A DNA stretch of 64,000 nucleotides from DASZIT01 sp963709665 (GTDB lineage: Bacteria; Actinomycetota; Acidimicrobiia; Acidimicrobiales; RAAP-2): positions 45,970 to 109,969 of the forward strand of contig CAVPWU010000008.1 in the NCBI GenBank assembly GCA_963709665.1, in the 5' to 3' direction. The notes under the pieces are model-generated. The model was given only the letters and a program-made list of their open reading frames with translations, was not told the origin of the DNA and ran no database searches. Position numbers and translations under genes: made by a program. Position 1 is the first letter of the stretch; each line of letters opens with the position of its first letter. Shown piece after piece: positions 25,076 to 33,342 of this stretch.

Positions 25076-26428
25076 ATGGTCACGGAGGTGCCGTCCCGAC
25101 CCCAGGCCCCCCCGGACGCCCGACCGTCCGCCATCCGCCCCGAGGCGGACGCCCCGCCCCCCGGGAGCGTGGCGGCAGCCCTCGCCCCCCTGGTGTCGAC
25201 CCTGGTGGGCCCCGGGACACCGGTGCGCATCACCTTCTGGGACGGCAGTGGCCTGGGACCCACCGACGGCATCGGTGCGCTGGAGGTGCGCTCGCCCGAC
25301 GCCCTACGGCGACTGCTCTGGGCCCCCGGCGAGCTGGGGGTGTCCCGGGCCTTCGTGGCCGGCGACATCGCCGTCGAGGGCGACCTGTACGCCCTGCTGC
25401 GCACGCTCCACAGCGCCGCCCCCCGGGACCTCCGCTCCGTCGGATGGCGAAGCCTCCCGGCCGCCCTCGCCGCCGCCCGGCGGCTGGGGGTCCTGGGCCT
25501 GCCGCCCGCCCCACCGCCCGAGGAGTGCCGCCCGGCCGGCCGGATCCACTCGCTCGGACGCGACGCCGAGGTCATCAGCCACCACTACGACGTCGGCAAC
25601 GACTTCTACCGCCTGGTCCTCGGCCCCCGCATGACCTACTCGTGCGCCCGGTTCACCGAGGCCTCGACCTCGTTGGAGGAGGCGCAGGACGCCAAGCACG
25701 AGCTGATCTGCCGCAAGCTCGGCCTCGACCGGCGCCCCGGGCTCCGGCTCCTGGACGTCGGCTGCGGATGGGGCTCCATGGCCCTCCACGCCGCCCGTCA
25801 CCACGACGCCCAGGTGGTCGGCGTCGCCCTCAGCGCCGAGCAGGTGGCCCGGGCCCGGGAGCGGGTGGAGGAGGCCGGCCTGTCCGACCGGGTGGAGATC
25901 CGGCTCCAGGACTACCGACGCCTGGGAGGCGAGCAGTTCGACGCCATCTCCTCCATCGGGATGTTCGAGCATGTCGGCGCCTCCTCGATGGCCACCTACT
26001 TCGAGACCCTGCGGGCGCTGTTGGTGCCGGCCGGCCGACTGCTGAACCACGCCATCTCCAAGCCGGGTGGCTCCGCGCTCGGGGGGCGCACCTTCATCGG
26101 GCGGTACGTCTTCCCCGACGGCGAGCTGATCGACGTCAGCGTGGTGCTGGCCGCCATGCAGCGGGCGGGCTTCGAGGTCCGGGACGTCGAGTCCCTCCGG
26201 GAGCACTACTCCCGGACCCTCCATGCCTGGGTGGCCAACCTCCAGGAGCACTGGGAGGAGGCGGTCGGGCTGGTGGGCCGGGCCCGGGCCAACATCTGGC
26301 TGCTCTACATGGCCGCCTCCGCCAACGGCTTCGACGACGGCGGCCTGGCCATCCACCAGGTGCTGGGGGTGGTGCCCGAGGCCGACGGCACCAGCGGCAT
26401 GCCCGCCACCCGGGCCGCCTGGGGCTGA
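25076..26428 (+). CDS. cfa: Cyclopropane-fatty-acyl-phospholipid synthase family methyltransferase
   Basis: The 450-residue protein has an N-terminal lipid-binding domain (to about residue 150) and a class I methyltransferase domain. The latter carries SHHYDVGNDFYRLVLG, the SAM loop LLDVGCGWGSMALHAA, SSIGMFEHVG and the C-terminal REHYSRTLHAW. It adds a methylene bridge from SAM across double bonds of membrane phospholipid acyl chains. An AGGAGGT at 25063-25069 fixes the ATG at 25076 over the in-frame ATG at 25043. Full length and the intact bicarbonate-site region suggest an active enzyme. Confidence 0.92.
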   Translation: MVTEVPSRPQAPPDARPSAIRPEADAPPPGSVAAALAPLVSTLVGPGTPVRITFWDGSGLGPTDGIGALEVRSPDALRRLLWAPGELGVSRAFVAGDIAVEGDLYALLRTLHSAAPRDLRSVGWRSLPAALAAARRLGVLGLPPAPPPEECRPAGRIHSLGRDAEVISHHYDVGNDFYRLVLGPRMTYSCARFTEASTSLEEAQDAKHELICRKLGLDRRPGLRLLDVGCGWGSMALHAARHHDAQVVGVALSAEQVARARERVEEAGLSDRVEIRLQDYRRLGGEQFDAISSIGMFEHVGASSMATYFETLRALLVPAGRLLNHAISKPGGSALGGRTFIGRYVFPDGELIDVSVVLAAMQRAGFEVRDVESLREHYSRTLHAWVANLQEHWEEAVGLVGRARANIWLLYMAASANGFDDGGLAIHQVLGVVPEADGTSGMPATRAAWG

Positions 26429-26486
26429 GCGGGGGTCGATGCTGGACGGGTGTACCGCCGGTCGCCCATTTCCTCTAATGTCGACT

Positions 26487-26505
26487 GGACAAGTCATGAT
26501 TGTCC
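26487..26505. promoter_or_regulatory. Inverted repeat upstream of the carbonic anhydrase
   Basis: GGACAA and TTGTCC flank the 7-base spacer GTCATGA, itself nearly palindromic, in an AT-richer patch 26 bases before the carbonic anhydrase start. It is operator-like, but no regulator family is assigned. Confidence 0.35.
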
Positions 26506-26530
26506 CGCCACCCCTATCGAGGAGATCCAG

Positions 26531-27109
26531 ATGAGCGTCCTGCCCGAGGTCCTGGCCGCCAACGACGCCTATGCGGCGTCGTTCGGCGACAAGGGCACCC
26601 TCGCCCTCCCCCCCGCCCGCCACTTCGCCATCCTGACCTGCATGGATGCCCGGCTGGACCCCGCCAAGTACGCGGGCCTGGCGGAGGGCGACGCCCACGT
26701 CGTCCGCAACGCCGGCGGACGGGCCAGCGACGACGCCATCCGGTCGTTGGTGATCTCCTACAAGCTCCTCGGCACCAAGGAGTGGTTCGTGGTCCACCAC
26801 TCCAACTGCGGCATGGAGTTCTTCACCGACGAGGTGATCCGCGGCCTGCTGGCCAACAGCCTCGAGACCGCCGCCCTGGGAGCCGACGGGTTCACCGACG
26901 TCGGCACCGGACCCGGGTCGGACGAGGCCAAGTACATCCACTGGCTGACCATCGCCGACAACGCCACCAGTGTCGTCGAGGACGTCACCCGGATCCGCCG
27001 CCACCCCCTGGTCCCCCGCTCGATCCCCATCTACGGCTACATCTACGACGTGGCCACCGGGAAGCTGGTCGAGGTGCCCGAGGCGACCGCCGCCGGCAAC
27101 GCGGGCTAG
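26531..27109 (+). CDS. Beta-class carbonic anhydrase
   Basis: This 192-residue protein has the beta-carbonic anhydrase zinc ligands: Cys-Asp-Arg in LTCMDARLDP, and His and Cys in HHSNCGMEFFTDE. Arg-Asn-Ala-Gly at HVVRNAGGRASDD completes the active site, as in mycobacterial Rv1284-type enzymes. It interconverts CO2 and bicarbonate in the cytosol. The ATG at 26531 follows a GAGGAGA ribosome-binding site. The upstream in-frame ATG at 26450 is discounted because it would read through the promoter-like AT-rich patch and the inverted repeat. Confidence 0.9.
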   Translation: MSVLPEVLAANDAYAASFGDKGTLALPPARHFAILTCMDARLDPAKYAGLAEGDAHVVRNAGGRASDDAIRSLVISYKLLGTKEWFVVHHSNCGMEFFTDEVIRGLLANSLETAALGADGFTDVGTGPGSDEAKYIHWLTIADNATSVVEDVTRIRRHPLVPRSIPIYGYIYDVATGKLVEVPEATAAGNAG

Positions 27110-27140
27110 CCGTCCTGCTCCACCAGGTGGGTCACACGAC

Positions 27141-28319
27141 TCAGCTGATGGTGAGCTCCTTGCGGTAGACGCGGGCCGGCCCCATCTCGGCGATGGCGGT
27201 GGCCAGGGTGGCGAAGACGGCCGCCGCCTCGCCGTCGGGCTCCGACACCACCACCGGGACCCCGTCGTCGCTGCCCTCCCGGAGGGCGGGGACCAGCGGC
27301 ACCTGGGCCAGCAGGGGCACGCCCAGCTCGCCGGCCAGCTCGCCGCCACCCCCCGCCCCGAACAGCTCGTACCGGGTGCCGTCGTCGCCGGTGAACCAGC
27401 TCATGTTCTCGATGACCCCGCGCACCGCCAGCTTCAGCTTCCGGGCGGCGTAGGCCGACCGCTGGGCCACCCGCTGGGCGGCGGGCTGGGGGGTGGTGAC
27501 CACGAACACCTCGGTTTTGGTCAGGTACTGGCCGAGCGACAGGGTCACGTCCCCGGTGCCGGGGGGCATGTCGATCAGCAGGAAGTCGGGCTCGCCCCAG
27601 TAGGCGTCCACCAGAAACTGCTCCAGCGCCTTGTGGAGCATGGGCCCCCGCCAGATGACCGGCGTGTCGTCGGGCACGAAGAAGCCCATGGACAGGCAGC
27701 GCACCCCGTGGGCCGTGGGCGGGACCACCAGGTCCCCGATGATCAGCGGCTCCTCCCGGACCCCCAGCATCCGGGGCACCGAGAAGCCGTAGACGTCGGC
27801 GTCGAGGATCCCCACGTCGTACCCCTGGTTGGCCAGGGTCACCGCCAGGTTGACGGTGACCGAGGACTTGCCCACCCCACCCTTGCCCGACGAGATGCCG
27901 AGCACCCGGGTCCTCGAGCGGGGGAGCATGAACCGGTTGGGACGCCCCTCCTCGTGACCCAGGGCCCCGCCGTGACCGCCGTGGTCGTGGCCGTGGTCGT
28001 GCCCGCCGCCGGGCGTGCCCCCGTCCACCGGTTCGCCCCGGAGCAGCATCCGGAGGCGGGCCCGGTCCTCCTCGCCCATCACGGCCGGCTCCACCGACAC
28101 CTCGGCCACCCCCGGCAGGACCCCGGCGGCGGCCCGCACCCGGCTGATCAGCTCGTCGACCTGGGGGTAGGCGGCCACCGGCAACGCCAGCTCCACGGCC
28201 ACCTTCTTGCGTCGGACGGAGACCGGGCCCACCATCCGGAGCTCTCCCAGTGGACGACGGAGCTCGGGGTCGATGACCTGGGCGAGGGCCGCCCTGACCT
28301 GGGATTCGTCGATGGACAT
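27141..28319 (-). CDS. mrp: Mrp/NBP35-type Fe-S cluster carrier ATPase
   Basis: The 392-residue protein joins an N-terminal MIP18/DUF59 domain (SQVRAALAQVIDPELRRPLGE) to a ParA-like NTPase with deviant Walker A SSGKGGVGKSS, DADVYGFSVPRML and DMPPGTGDVTL. A His-rich linker (GGGHDHGHDHGGHGG) joins them and may bind metal. Mrp proteins transfer Fe-S clusters to apo-proteins. The CxxC usual in many NBP35/Mrp proteins is not obvious. The ATG at 28319 has GAGGAG upstream. It is divergent from a SufR-like repressor and a cysteine desulfurase, which fits a role in Fe-S metabolism. Confidence 0.92.
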   Translation of the reverse strand: MSIDESQVRAALAQVIDPELRRPLGELRMVGPVSVRRKKVAVELALPVAAYPQVDELISRVRAAAGVLPGVAEVSVEPAVMGEEDRARLRMLLRGEPVDGGTPGGGHDHGHDHGGHGGALGHEEGRPNRFMLPRSRTRVLGISSGKGGVGKSSVTVNLAVTLANQGYDVGILDADVYGFSVPRMLGVREEPLIIGDLVVPPTAHGVRCLSMGFFVPDDTPVIWRGPMLHKALEQFLVDAYWGEPDFLLIDMPPGTGDVTLSLGQYLTKTEVFVVTTPQPAAQRVAQRSAYAARKLKLAVRGVIENMSWFTGDDGTRYELFGAGGGGELAGELGVPLLAQVPLVPALREGSDDGVPVVVSEPDGEAAAVFATLATAIAEMGPARVYRKELTIS

Positions 28320-28352
28320 GCGGGGGCTCCTCGGGGAATTGCGGCTTCCCCG

Positions 28353-28358
28353 TACACT
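28353..28358 (+). promoter_or_regulatory. Leaderless-type -10 hexamer for the SufR-like gene, overlapping an ACACT half-site
   Basis: TACACT ends 7 bases before the GTG at 28366. The overlapping ACACT resembles one half of the mycobacterial SufR operator, but the second half-site is not convincing, so autoregulation here is only a guess. Confidence 0.4.
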
Positions 28359-28365
28359 AGGGGAC

Positions 28366-29190
28366 GTGCGTGGAGATCCAGACAGCGTCCGGACCACGGC
28401 TCCGGGGCCCGAGGGGACCCCGGTGACGGCCGTCCCGCTCGGGCCCTTCCCGGTGGGCGGCCCGGGCGGCGCCGATCGGCCCGTCGACTCCGACAGCCAC
28501 TTCTCGGCGGCCATGTCGGCGGTCACCTCCGCCTTCGGCGACCCCACCCGGCGGGAGATCTACCTCTTCGTGCGGTCCAACCCCGGCGCCACCGCCTCGG
28601 AGGTGGCCACCCGGTTCTCCCTCCACCCCAACGTCGCCCGCCACCACCTCGAGCGGCTGGCCACCGGCGGCTACGTCGAGGTGACCATGGAGCGCCCGTC
28701 CGGCCACGGCGCCGGACGGCCGTCCAAGCGCTTCCGGGCGGTCGCCAACGACCCCACCCTCGACTTCCTGACCCGCCGGAACGACCTGCTGGTGCTCCTG
28801 CTCCAGGAGTCGCTGCAGCTGCTCGGGCCCGAGGCGGCCGAGGCGATGGCCGAGCGGGTCGGCGAGCAGTACGGCCGGACCCTGGCCGTGCAGATGTCGC
28901 CCGGGGAGGGGCAGCGGTCGCTGCGCACCGCCATGCACGCCATCGCCGACACCCTCACCGCCCACGGATTCGCCGCCCACGCCGAGGACGACGGGGCCTC
29001 CACCTCGGTGGTGGCCGACAACTGCCCGTTCGGCAACGCCGCCAACCAGTACCCGGTGCTGTGCGCCGTGGACCGGGGCATGATCAGCGGCCTGCTGGCC
29101 GGGCTGTGCGGCGAGGACGCCGAGAAGGGCGTCCCGGTGGTGCTGTCGTCACGCGCCCGCGGCGACGACCAGTGCGTGGCATCCGCCTGA
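28366..29190 (+). CDS. sufR: SufR-like Fe-S cluster-sensing HTH repressor
   Basis: This 274-residue protein has an N-terminal winged HTH (FGDPTRREIYLFVRS, ASEVATRFSLHPNVARHHLERL, wing GAGRPSKRF). The C-terminal half carries four well-placed cysteines: DNCPFG, YPVLCAV, GLCGED and DDQCVAS. That Cys pattern matches SufR proteins, which bind a [4Fe-4S] or [2Fe-2S] cluster and repress Fe-S biogenesis genes. The GTG at 28366 is supported by leaderless spacing. It is followed 32 bases later by a cysteine desulfurase and is divergent from mrp. No complete suf operon is visible in the window. Confidence 0.75.
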   Translation: MRGDPDSVRTTAPGPEGTPVTAVPLGPFPVGGPGGADRPVDSDSHFSAAMSAVTSAFGDPTRREIYLFVRSNPGATASEVATRFSLHPNVARHHLERLATGGYVEVTMERPSGHGAGRPSKRFRAVANDPTLDFLTRRNDLLVLLLQESLQLLGPEAAEAMAERVGEQYGRTLAVQMSPGEGQRSLRTAMHAIADTLTAHGFAAHAEDDGASTSVVADNCPFGNAANQYPVLCAVDRGMISGLLAGLCGEDAEKGVPVVLSSRARGDDQCVASA

Positions 29191-29222
29191 GCCCCCCGGC
29201 CCCGGGCGCCCGGGCGGCCTAG

Positions 29223-30365
29223 GTGGCCCGCCACTACCTCGACCACGCCTCCACCTCCCCGCTCCGGCCGGAAGCCCGCCGGGCCATGGAGGAATGGGCG
29301 GCCACCGGCGTCACCGCCGACCCCGGGCGGGTCCACACCGAGGGCCGGATGGCCCGGGTGACCCTCGAGGAGGCCCGGGAGGCGGTGGCCGCCCTGGTCG
29401 GCGCCCGCCCGAGGCAGGTGGTCTTCACCTCCGGTGGCACCGAGGCGGTGAACAGCGCGGTCTGGGGTGCCACCCGTGGCCACCCGGGGCCGGTGGTGTG
29501 CGCCGCCGTCGAGCACTCGGCCGCCCGGGACGCCTCCCTCCGCTCGGCCCCGGTGGTGGCGCCGGTGGTGGACCTCCACGGCACCCTCCATCCCGCCGCC
29601 CTGGAGGAGGCCCTGGGGCGGTGCCGGTCCGAGTACGGGTCGCTCCCCTCCCTGGTCCACTGCCAGTGGGCCAACCACGAGGTGGGGACCGTCCAGCCGG
29701 TGGCGGCGGTGGTGGAGCGGTGCCGGGAGCTGGGAGTGACGGTCCACGTGGATGCGGTGATGGCGGTCGGCCACCTGCCGGTCGACCTGGCCGGGCTCGA
29801 TGCCGACCTGGTGTCGGTCTCCTCGCACAAGCTGGGCGGCCCTCCGGGGATCGGGGCCCTGGTGGTGCGGCGGGGCCTCCGGATCGAGCCCCTGCTGGTG
29901 GGCGGGGAGCAGGAGCGGGCCCGACGGGCCGGGCTGGAGAACCTCCCGGCGGCGGTGGGCTTCGGCGCGGCGGCCGGCGCCCTGGCCTCCCCCGGACGGC
30001 TCGACCACGAGGCGGCCCGGGCCCGGCGGCTCACCGACCGGCTGCGGACGTCGGGCCTGGCCGTCGAGGGAGTCACCGTCCTCGGGGACCCGGACCACCG
30101 GCTGCCCCACATCGTCTGCCTGGGCATCGAGGGTGTCGAGGCGGAGCCGGTCCTGCTCGGTCTGGACCAGGCCGGCATCGCCGCCCACTCGGGATCGTCC
30201 TGCTCGTCGGAGTCCCTCGAGCCGTCGCCGGTCCTGGCGGCCATGGGCGTGGATGCCGAGCGGTCGCTGCGGCTGTCGGTGGGATGGTCGACCTCCGACG
30301 CCGACGCCGACGCCTTCGATGCGGCGTTCGCCGCGGTGGTGGCCGGGCTCCGGGCCCTGCGCTGA
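29223..30365 (+). CDS. Cysteine desulfurase (NifS/IscS-like, class V aminotransferase)
   Basis: The 380-residue PLP enzyme begins with YLDHASTSPLRPEARRAM. It contains FTSGGTEAVNSAV, the PLP-binding Lys in VSSHKLGGPPGIG and the persulfide Cys loop HSGSSCSSESLEPSPVL. It removes sulfur from cysteine for Fe-S assembly or thiolation. The short loop around the Cys and the simple N-terminus place it with NifS/IscS-type rather than SufS. The GTG start at 29223 lacks a strong ribosome-binding site. Position behind sufR suggests cotranscription or shared control. Confidence 0.88.
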   Translation: MARHYLDHASTSPLRPEARRAMEEWAATGVTADPGRVHTEGRMARVTLEEAREAVAALVGARPRQVVFTSGGTEAVNSAVWGATRGHPGPVVCAAVEHSAARDASLRSAPVVAPVVDLHGTLHPAALEEALGRCRSEYGSLPSLVHCQWANHEVGTVQPVAAVVERCRELGVTVHVDAVMAVGHLPVDLAGLDADLVSVSSHKLGGPPGIGALVVRRGLRIEPLLVGGEQERARRAGLENLPAAVGFGAAAGALASPGRLDHEAARARRLTDRLRTSGLAVEGVTVLGDPDHRLPHIVCLGIEGVEAEPVLLGLDQAGIAAHSGSSCSSESLEPSPVLAAMGVDAERSLRLSVGWSTSDADADAFDAAFAAVVAGLRALR

Positions 30366-30378
30366 CGGTCGGTCCCGA

Positions 30379-30384
30379 TAGGTT
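30379..30384 (+). promoter_or_regulatory. Leaderless-type -10 hexamer for the quinone oxidoreductase
   Basis: TAGGTT ends exactly 6 bases before the GTG at 30391, and no Shine-Dalgarno is present. Confidence 0.4.
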
Positions 30385-30390
30385 CGGCCC

Positions 30391-31362
30391 GTGCGCACCG
30401 TCGTCTGCAACCAGCTCGGACCGCTCGACACCCTGGTGGTGGAGGAGCGGGAGCCCCCCACGGCGGCGGGCGGCCAGGTGGTCGTCACCGTCCGGGCGGC
30501 CGGGGTCAACTTCGTCGACGGGCTCCTCTGCCAGGGCCGGTACCAGATCAAGCCGCCCACCCCCTTCGTGCCCGGCGGCGAGGTGGCCGGGGAGGTGACG
30601 GCGGTGGGGCCCGGTGTGGACGGGGTGGCGGTCGGCGACCGGGTCATCGCCTTCACCGGGATCGGGGCGTTCGCCGACCAGGTGGCGGTGCCCGCCCTCA
30701 CCCTGCTGCCGGTACCCCCCTCGCTGGGGTTCAGCCAGGCGGCGGCGCTGGTCCAGAGCTACGCCACCGCCCTGTTCGCCCTCACCGTCCGGACCCGGGT
30801 CGACCCGGGCGAGTGGGTGCTGGTGCTGGGGGCGGGCGGCGGCGTCGGCCTGGCCGCCGTCGACGTGGCCCGGGCCCTCGGGGCCCGGGTGATCGCCGCC
30901 GCCTCGACGCCGGCCAAGCTCGAGGCGGCCACCGCCATGGGGGCCGAGGCCACCATCGCCTACGAGGACGAGGACCTGAAGGTCCGGGCCCGGGAGCTCT
31001 CCGGCGGCGGGGTCGACGTGGTGGTCGACCCGGTGGGGGGACGCCACAGCCAGCCGGCCCTCCGCTCCACCGGCCCGCTGGGCCGGTACTGCGTCATCGG
31101 CTTCGCGGCGGGGACCATCCCGGAGGTGCCGCTCAACCAGGTGCTGCTCCACAACCGGACGGTGGTGGGGATCGACTGGGGGGCGTGGACCTTCCGGTTC
31201 CCACTGGAGAACCGCCGCCTCCTCGAGGAGCTGGTGGCCATGATCGACGACGGCCGGCTCCACCCGCCGGCGCCGGTCGAGTACCGGTTGGAGCAGGCCG
31301 CCGAGGTGATGGCCGGGCTCCTCGACCGGACGGTGGTGGGCAAGGCGGTCCTCGTCCCGTAG
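30391..31362 (+). CDS. MDR-superfamily NADPH:quinone oxidoreductase
   Basis: The 323-residue zinc-free medium-chain reductase has the QOR layout. The N-terminal GroES-like domain carries AAGVNFVDGLLCQGRYQ and PFVPGGEVAGEVTAVG, followed by the nucleotide loop VLGAGGGVGLAAVDVARALGA and DVVVDPVGG. The family reduces quinones or enoyl/enone compounds with NADPH; the physiological substrate is unknown. The GTG at 30391 has a leaderless hexamer. It is separated from the cysteine desulfurase by 25 bases but has its own promoter signal. Confidence 0.87.
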   Translation: MRTVVCNQLGPLDTLVVEEREPPTAAGGQVVVTVRAAGVNFVDGLLCQGRYQIKPPTPFVPGGEVAGEVTAVGPGVDGVAVGDRVIAFTGIGAFADQVAVPALTLLPVPPSLGFSQAAALVQSYATALFALTVRTRVDPGEWVLVLGAGGGVGLAAVDVARALGARVIAAASTPAKLEAATAMGAEATIAYEDEDLKVRARELSGGGVDVVVDPVGGRHSQPALRSTGPLGRYCVIGFAAGTIPEVPLNQVLLHNRTVVGIDWGAWTFRFPLENRRLLEELVAMIDDGRLHPPAPVEYRLEQAAEVMAGLLDRTVVGKAVLVP

Positions 31363-31398
31363 GTCGCACCTCCGGCCGGGCCCGACGGGGGTCCGGCG

Positions 31399-32670
31399 TC
31401 AGTCCGCCGGCACCTGGGAGGGCACCGGCACCCCGGCCTCGGTGTACGCCTGACGCAGGACCTGGGCGGCCTGCCGGATGAGGTCGGCCGGCGGATCGGC
31501 GGCGAAGAACGCCCGGTACTGGGCGACGGCGGCGGTGGGGTTCCGGTCCTGCTGCAGCAGCACCGTCCCCAGGTAGAGGCGGCCGGCGTAGTCGCCGGGA
31601 ACCAGCTGCACCGCCCGGGTCAGCTTGGTCCGGCCGCTGGCGATCAGCGACGACGAGCCGCCCTCGACCCCCGTCTCGTACTCGAGCCAGCCCAGCTGGG
31701 CCAGGGCCACCTCGTTGTCCGGCTGCTGGTCGAGCACCCTGCCGTAGAGCTGGGCGGCCTCGGCCGACTGGCCCTCGTTCTCCAGTGCGGCCGCCTGGGC
31801 GAGGGTCTGCTGGGTCCGTGCCTGCTGGCTGAGGGTGACCGTGCCGCTGACCGTCTGGCCGGGGAGCCGGTCGGTGGCGGCCAGGGCCACCACCAGCACC
31901 AGAGCGGCCCCCAGGGCGGCGATGCCCCCGCCGAGGAGGAGCCGCTGGCGCCGGCTCCGGCGGGGTCGCGGGGTGGAGGTCGGGGTCGGGCCCGCCGGGG
32001 TGGCCGCCGTGGCAACGGGCTCCCCGTCGGCGGAGTCGACCGTCGGGACGGTGGCCGCCTCGGCCCGGAGGTCGAGGGTGGCCAGCCGGGCGGTGTCCCG
32101 GCGCCGCAGCACCTGGTAATCGTCGTCGGACAGATCCCCGGCCTGGTGCTCGGCGTAGGCATCGGCCAGGGACCGCTCGAGGAACCGCCGCCGGTCGTCG
32201 AGCTCGTCGACGGTGGCCCCCTCGTCGGCCACCGCCTCCGCCCGGGACGCCTCGGCCGGTCCCAGCAGGGCCGAGCGACTGCGTCGCACCAGCACGGTGG
32301 CCAGGACGCCGATCGCCAGCGCCCCGCCGACCAGGGGGAGGAGCCAGACCAGGAGCGAGAGCCCGCTGGTCGGCGGGTCGAGCACGATGGCCGACCCGTA
32401 CCGGGCGGCCAGGTAGGCCCGGATCTGCTGGTCGGTGCGGCCGGCGGCGATCTGCTGGCGGATGGAGGTCCGGACGATGGACGCCGTCTCGGCGCTGGAG
32501 TCGGCCACCGACAGGTCCTCGCAGCTCGGGCACTTGATGCCCTGCTCGATGGCCAGCGCCCGCTGGGCGGCGGTGGGCGGGGCGGTGTCGAAGGCGCCGC
32601 TGCCGACGGCCAGCGCCACCACCAGCACCACCCCGAGGACGATCCACAGCGGGAACCGCCGTCGGTTCAC
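31399..32670 (-). CDS. CcmH-TPR (CcmH/CcmI-like) fusion of cytochrome c maturation
   Basis: The 423-residue product starts with a signal-anchor (about 7-25). It then has a CcmH domain whose redox pair is CPSC in IKCPSCEDLSVADSSAE, a transmembrane helix near 112-135, a charged coiled region and a second transmembrane helix at about 265-285. A C-terminal TPR region (AQLYGRVLDQQPDNEVALAQLGWLEYE) follows. CcmH reduces apocytochrome cysteines and CcmI-like TPRs hold the apocytochrome; here both are in one chain. It is the last gene of the ccm operon, with a GTGA overlap with the TlpA gene upstream. Confidence 0.87.
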   Translation of the reverse strand: MNRRRFPLWIVLGVVLVVALAVGSGAFDTAPPTAAQRALAIEQGIKCPSCEDLSVADSSAETASIVRTSIRQQIAAGRTDQQIRAYLAARYGSAIVLDPPTSGLSLLVWLLPLVGGALAIGVLATVLVRRSRSALLGPAEASRAEAVADEGATVDELDDRRRFLERSLADAYAEHQAGDLSDDDYQVLRRRDTARLATLDLRAEAATVPTVDSADGEPVATAATPAGPTPTSTPRPRRSRRQRLLLGGGIAALGAALVLVVALAATDRLPGQTVSGTVTLSQQARTQQTLAQAAALENEGQSAEAAQLYGRVLDQQPDNEVALAQLGWLEYETGVEGGSSSLIASGRTKLTRAVQLVPGDYAGRLYLGTVLLQQDRNPTAAVAQYRAFFAADPPADLIRQAAQVLRQAYTEAGVPVPSQVPAD

Positions 32671-33335
32671 GGGTGACTGGCCTTCGCCTCGGCGATCAGC
32701 TGGTTCAGCTCGGCGGCGGTGACCGGCGCCACGATGTGGGCGACCACCCGGCCGTCGGGGGCGATGAGGAACGTGGTGGGCTGCCCCTCCACCCCGTAGT
32801 CGAGGGCCAGCCTGCCGTCGGCGTCGGCCAGGGTCGGCCAGGTGGCCCCGATGGTGCGCTGGTAGGTGCGGGCGCTGGACACGGTGTCGTTGAACACCAC
32901 GCTGACCATCGAGGCGTCGCCGCTGGCCTGGTGGTCGAACTGGAAGGCCACCAGGTCCGGCCCCTCGTCCTGGCACGGGACGCACCAGCTGGCGAAGAAG
33001 TTGAGCACGATGTACTTCCCGGGGGCCGACGGCAGCGAGAACGGGGCACCGTCCACGGTGGTCCCGGCGATGGTCGGGGCCTGCCTGCCCACCAGCGTGG
33101 ACTGGGCGTCGGCCACCGTCGACGACGGGCTGGCGGCCAGCACGGCGGTGAGCCCGGCGGCGATGACCAGCACGATGACGGCCGCCCACCGGGCCCGGTG
33201 GCTGCGCCGGGCGGCGGGGATGGTCGCAGGGGCAGCGGGGTCGGCCGTGGTGGCGGTGGCGTCGGCGCCGGTCGGCTGCCCCACGGGGGCCGACACGGGG
33301 GTCCCGTCGGGCCCGGTGACGTGGACGTCGCTCAT
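32667..33335 (-). CDS. TlpA/ResA/CcmG-like membrane-anchored thiol:disulfide oxidoreductase
   Basis: The 222-residue protein has a Thr/Ala-rich cytoplasmic tail, one transmembrane anchor at about 55-75 and an extracytoplasmic thioredoxin fold. The active site is FFASWCVPCQDEGP; the cis-Pro region GQPTTFLIAPDGRVV follows. It keeps the haem-binding cysteines of apocytochrome c reduced, taking electrons from CcdA. ATG at 33335 is preferred, 7 bases after the ccmF stop; the earlier start at 33362 would overlap ccmF. It overlaps the CcmH gene by 4 bases. Confidence 0.9.
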   Translation of the reverse strand: MSDVHVTGPDGTPVSAPVGQPTGADATATTADPAAPATIPAARRSHRARWAAVIVLVIAAGLTAVLAASPSSTVADAQSTLVGRQAPTIAGTTVDGAPFSLPSAPGKYIVLNFFASWCVPCQDEGPDLVAFQFDHQASGDASMVSVVFNDTVSSARTYQRTIGATWPTLADADGRLALDYGVEGQPTTFLIAPDGRVVAHIVAPVTAAELNQLIAEAKASHP

Positions 33336-33342
33336 CGAAGGG

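Noticed and set aside
28353..28375. Complete SufR operator of the ACACT-N5-TGTGA type
   Set aside because: Only the ACACT half matches; the second half reads ACGTG, so only a half-site is claimed.
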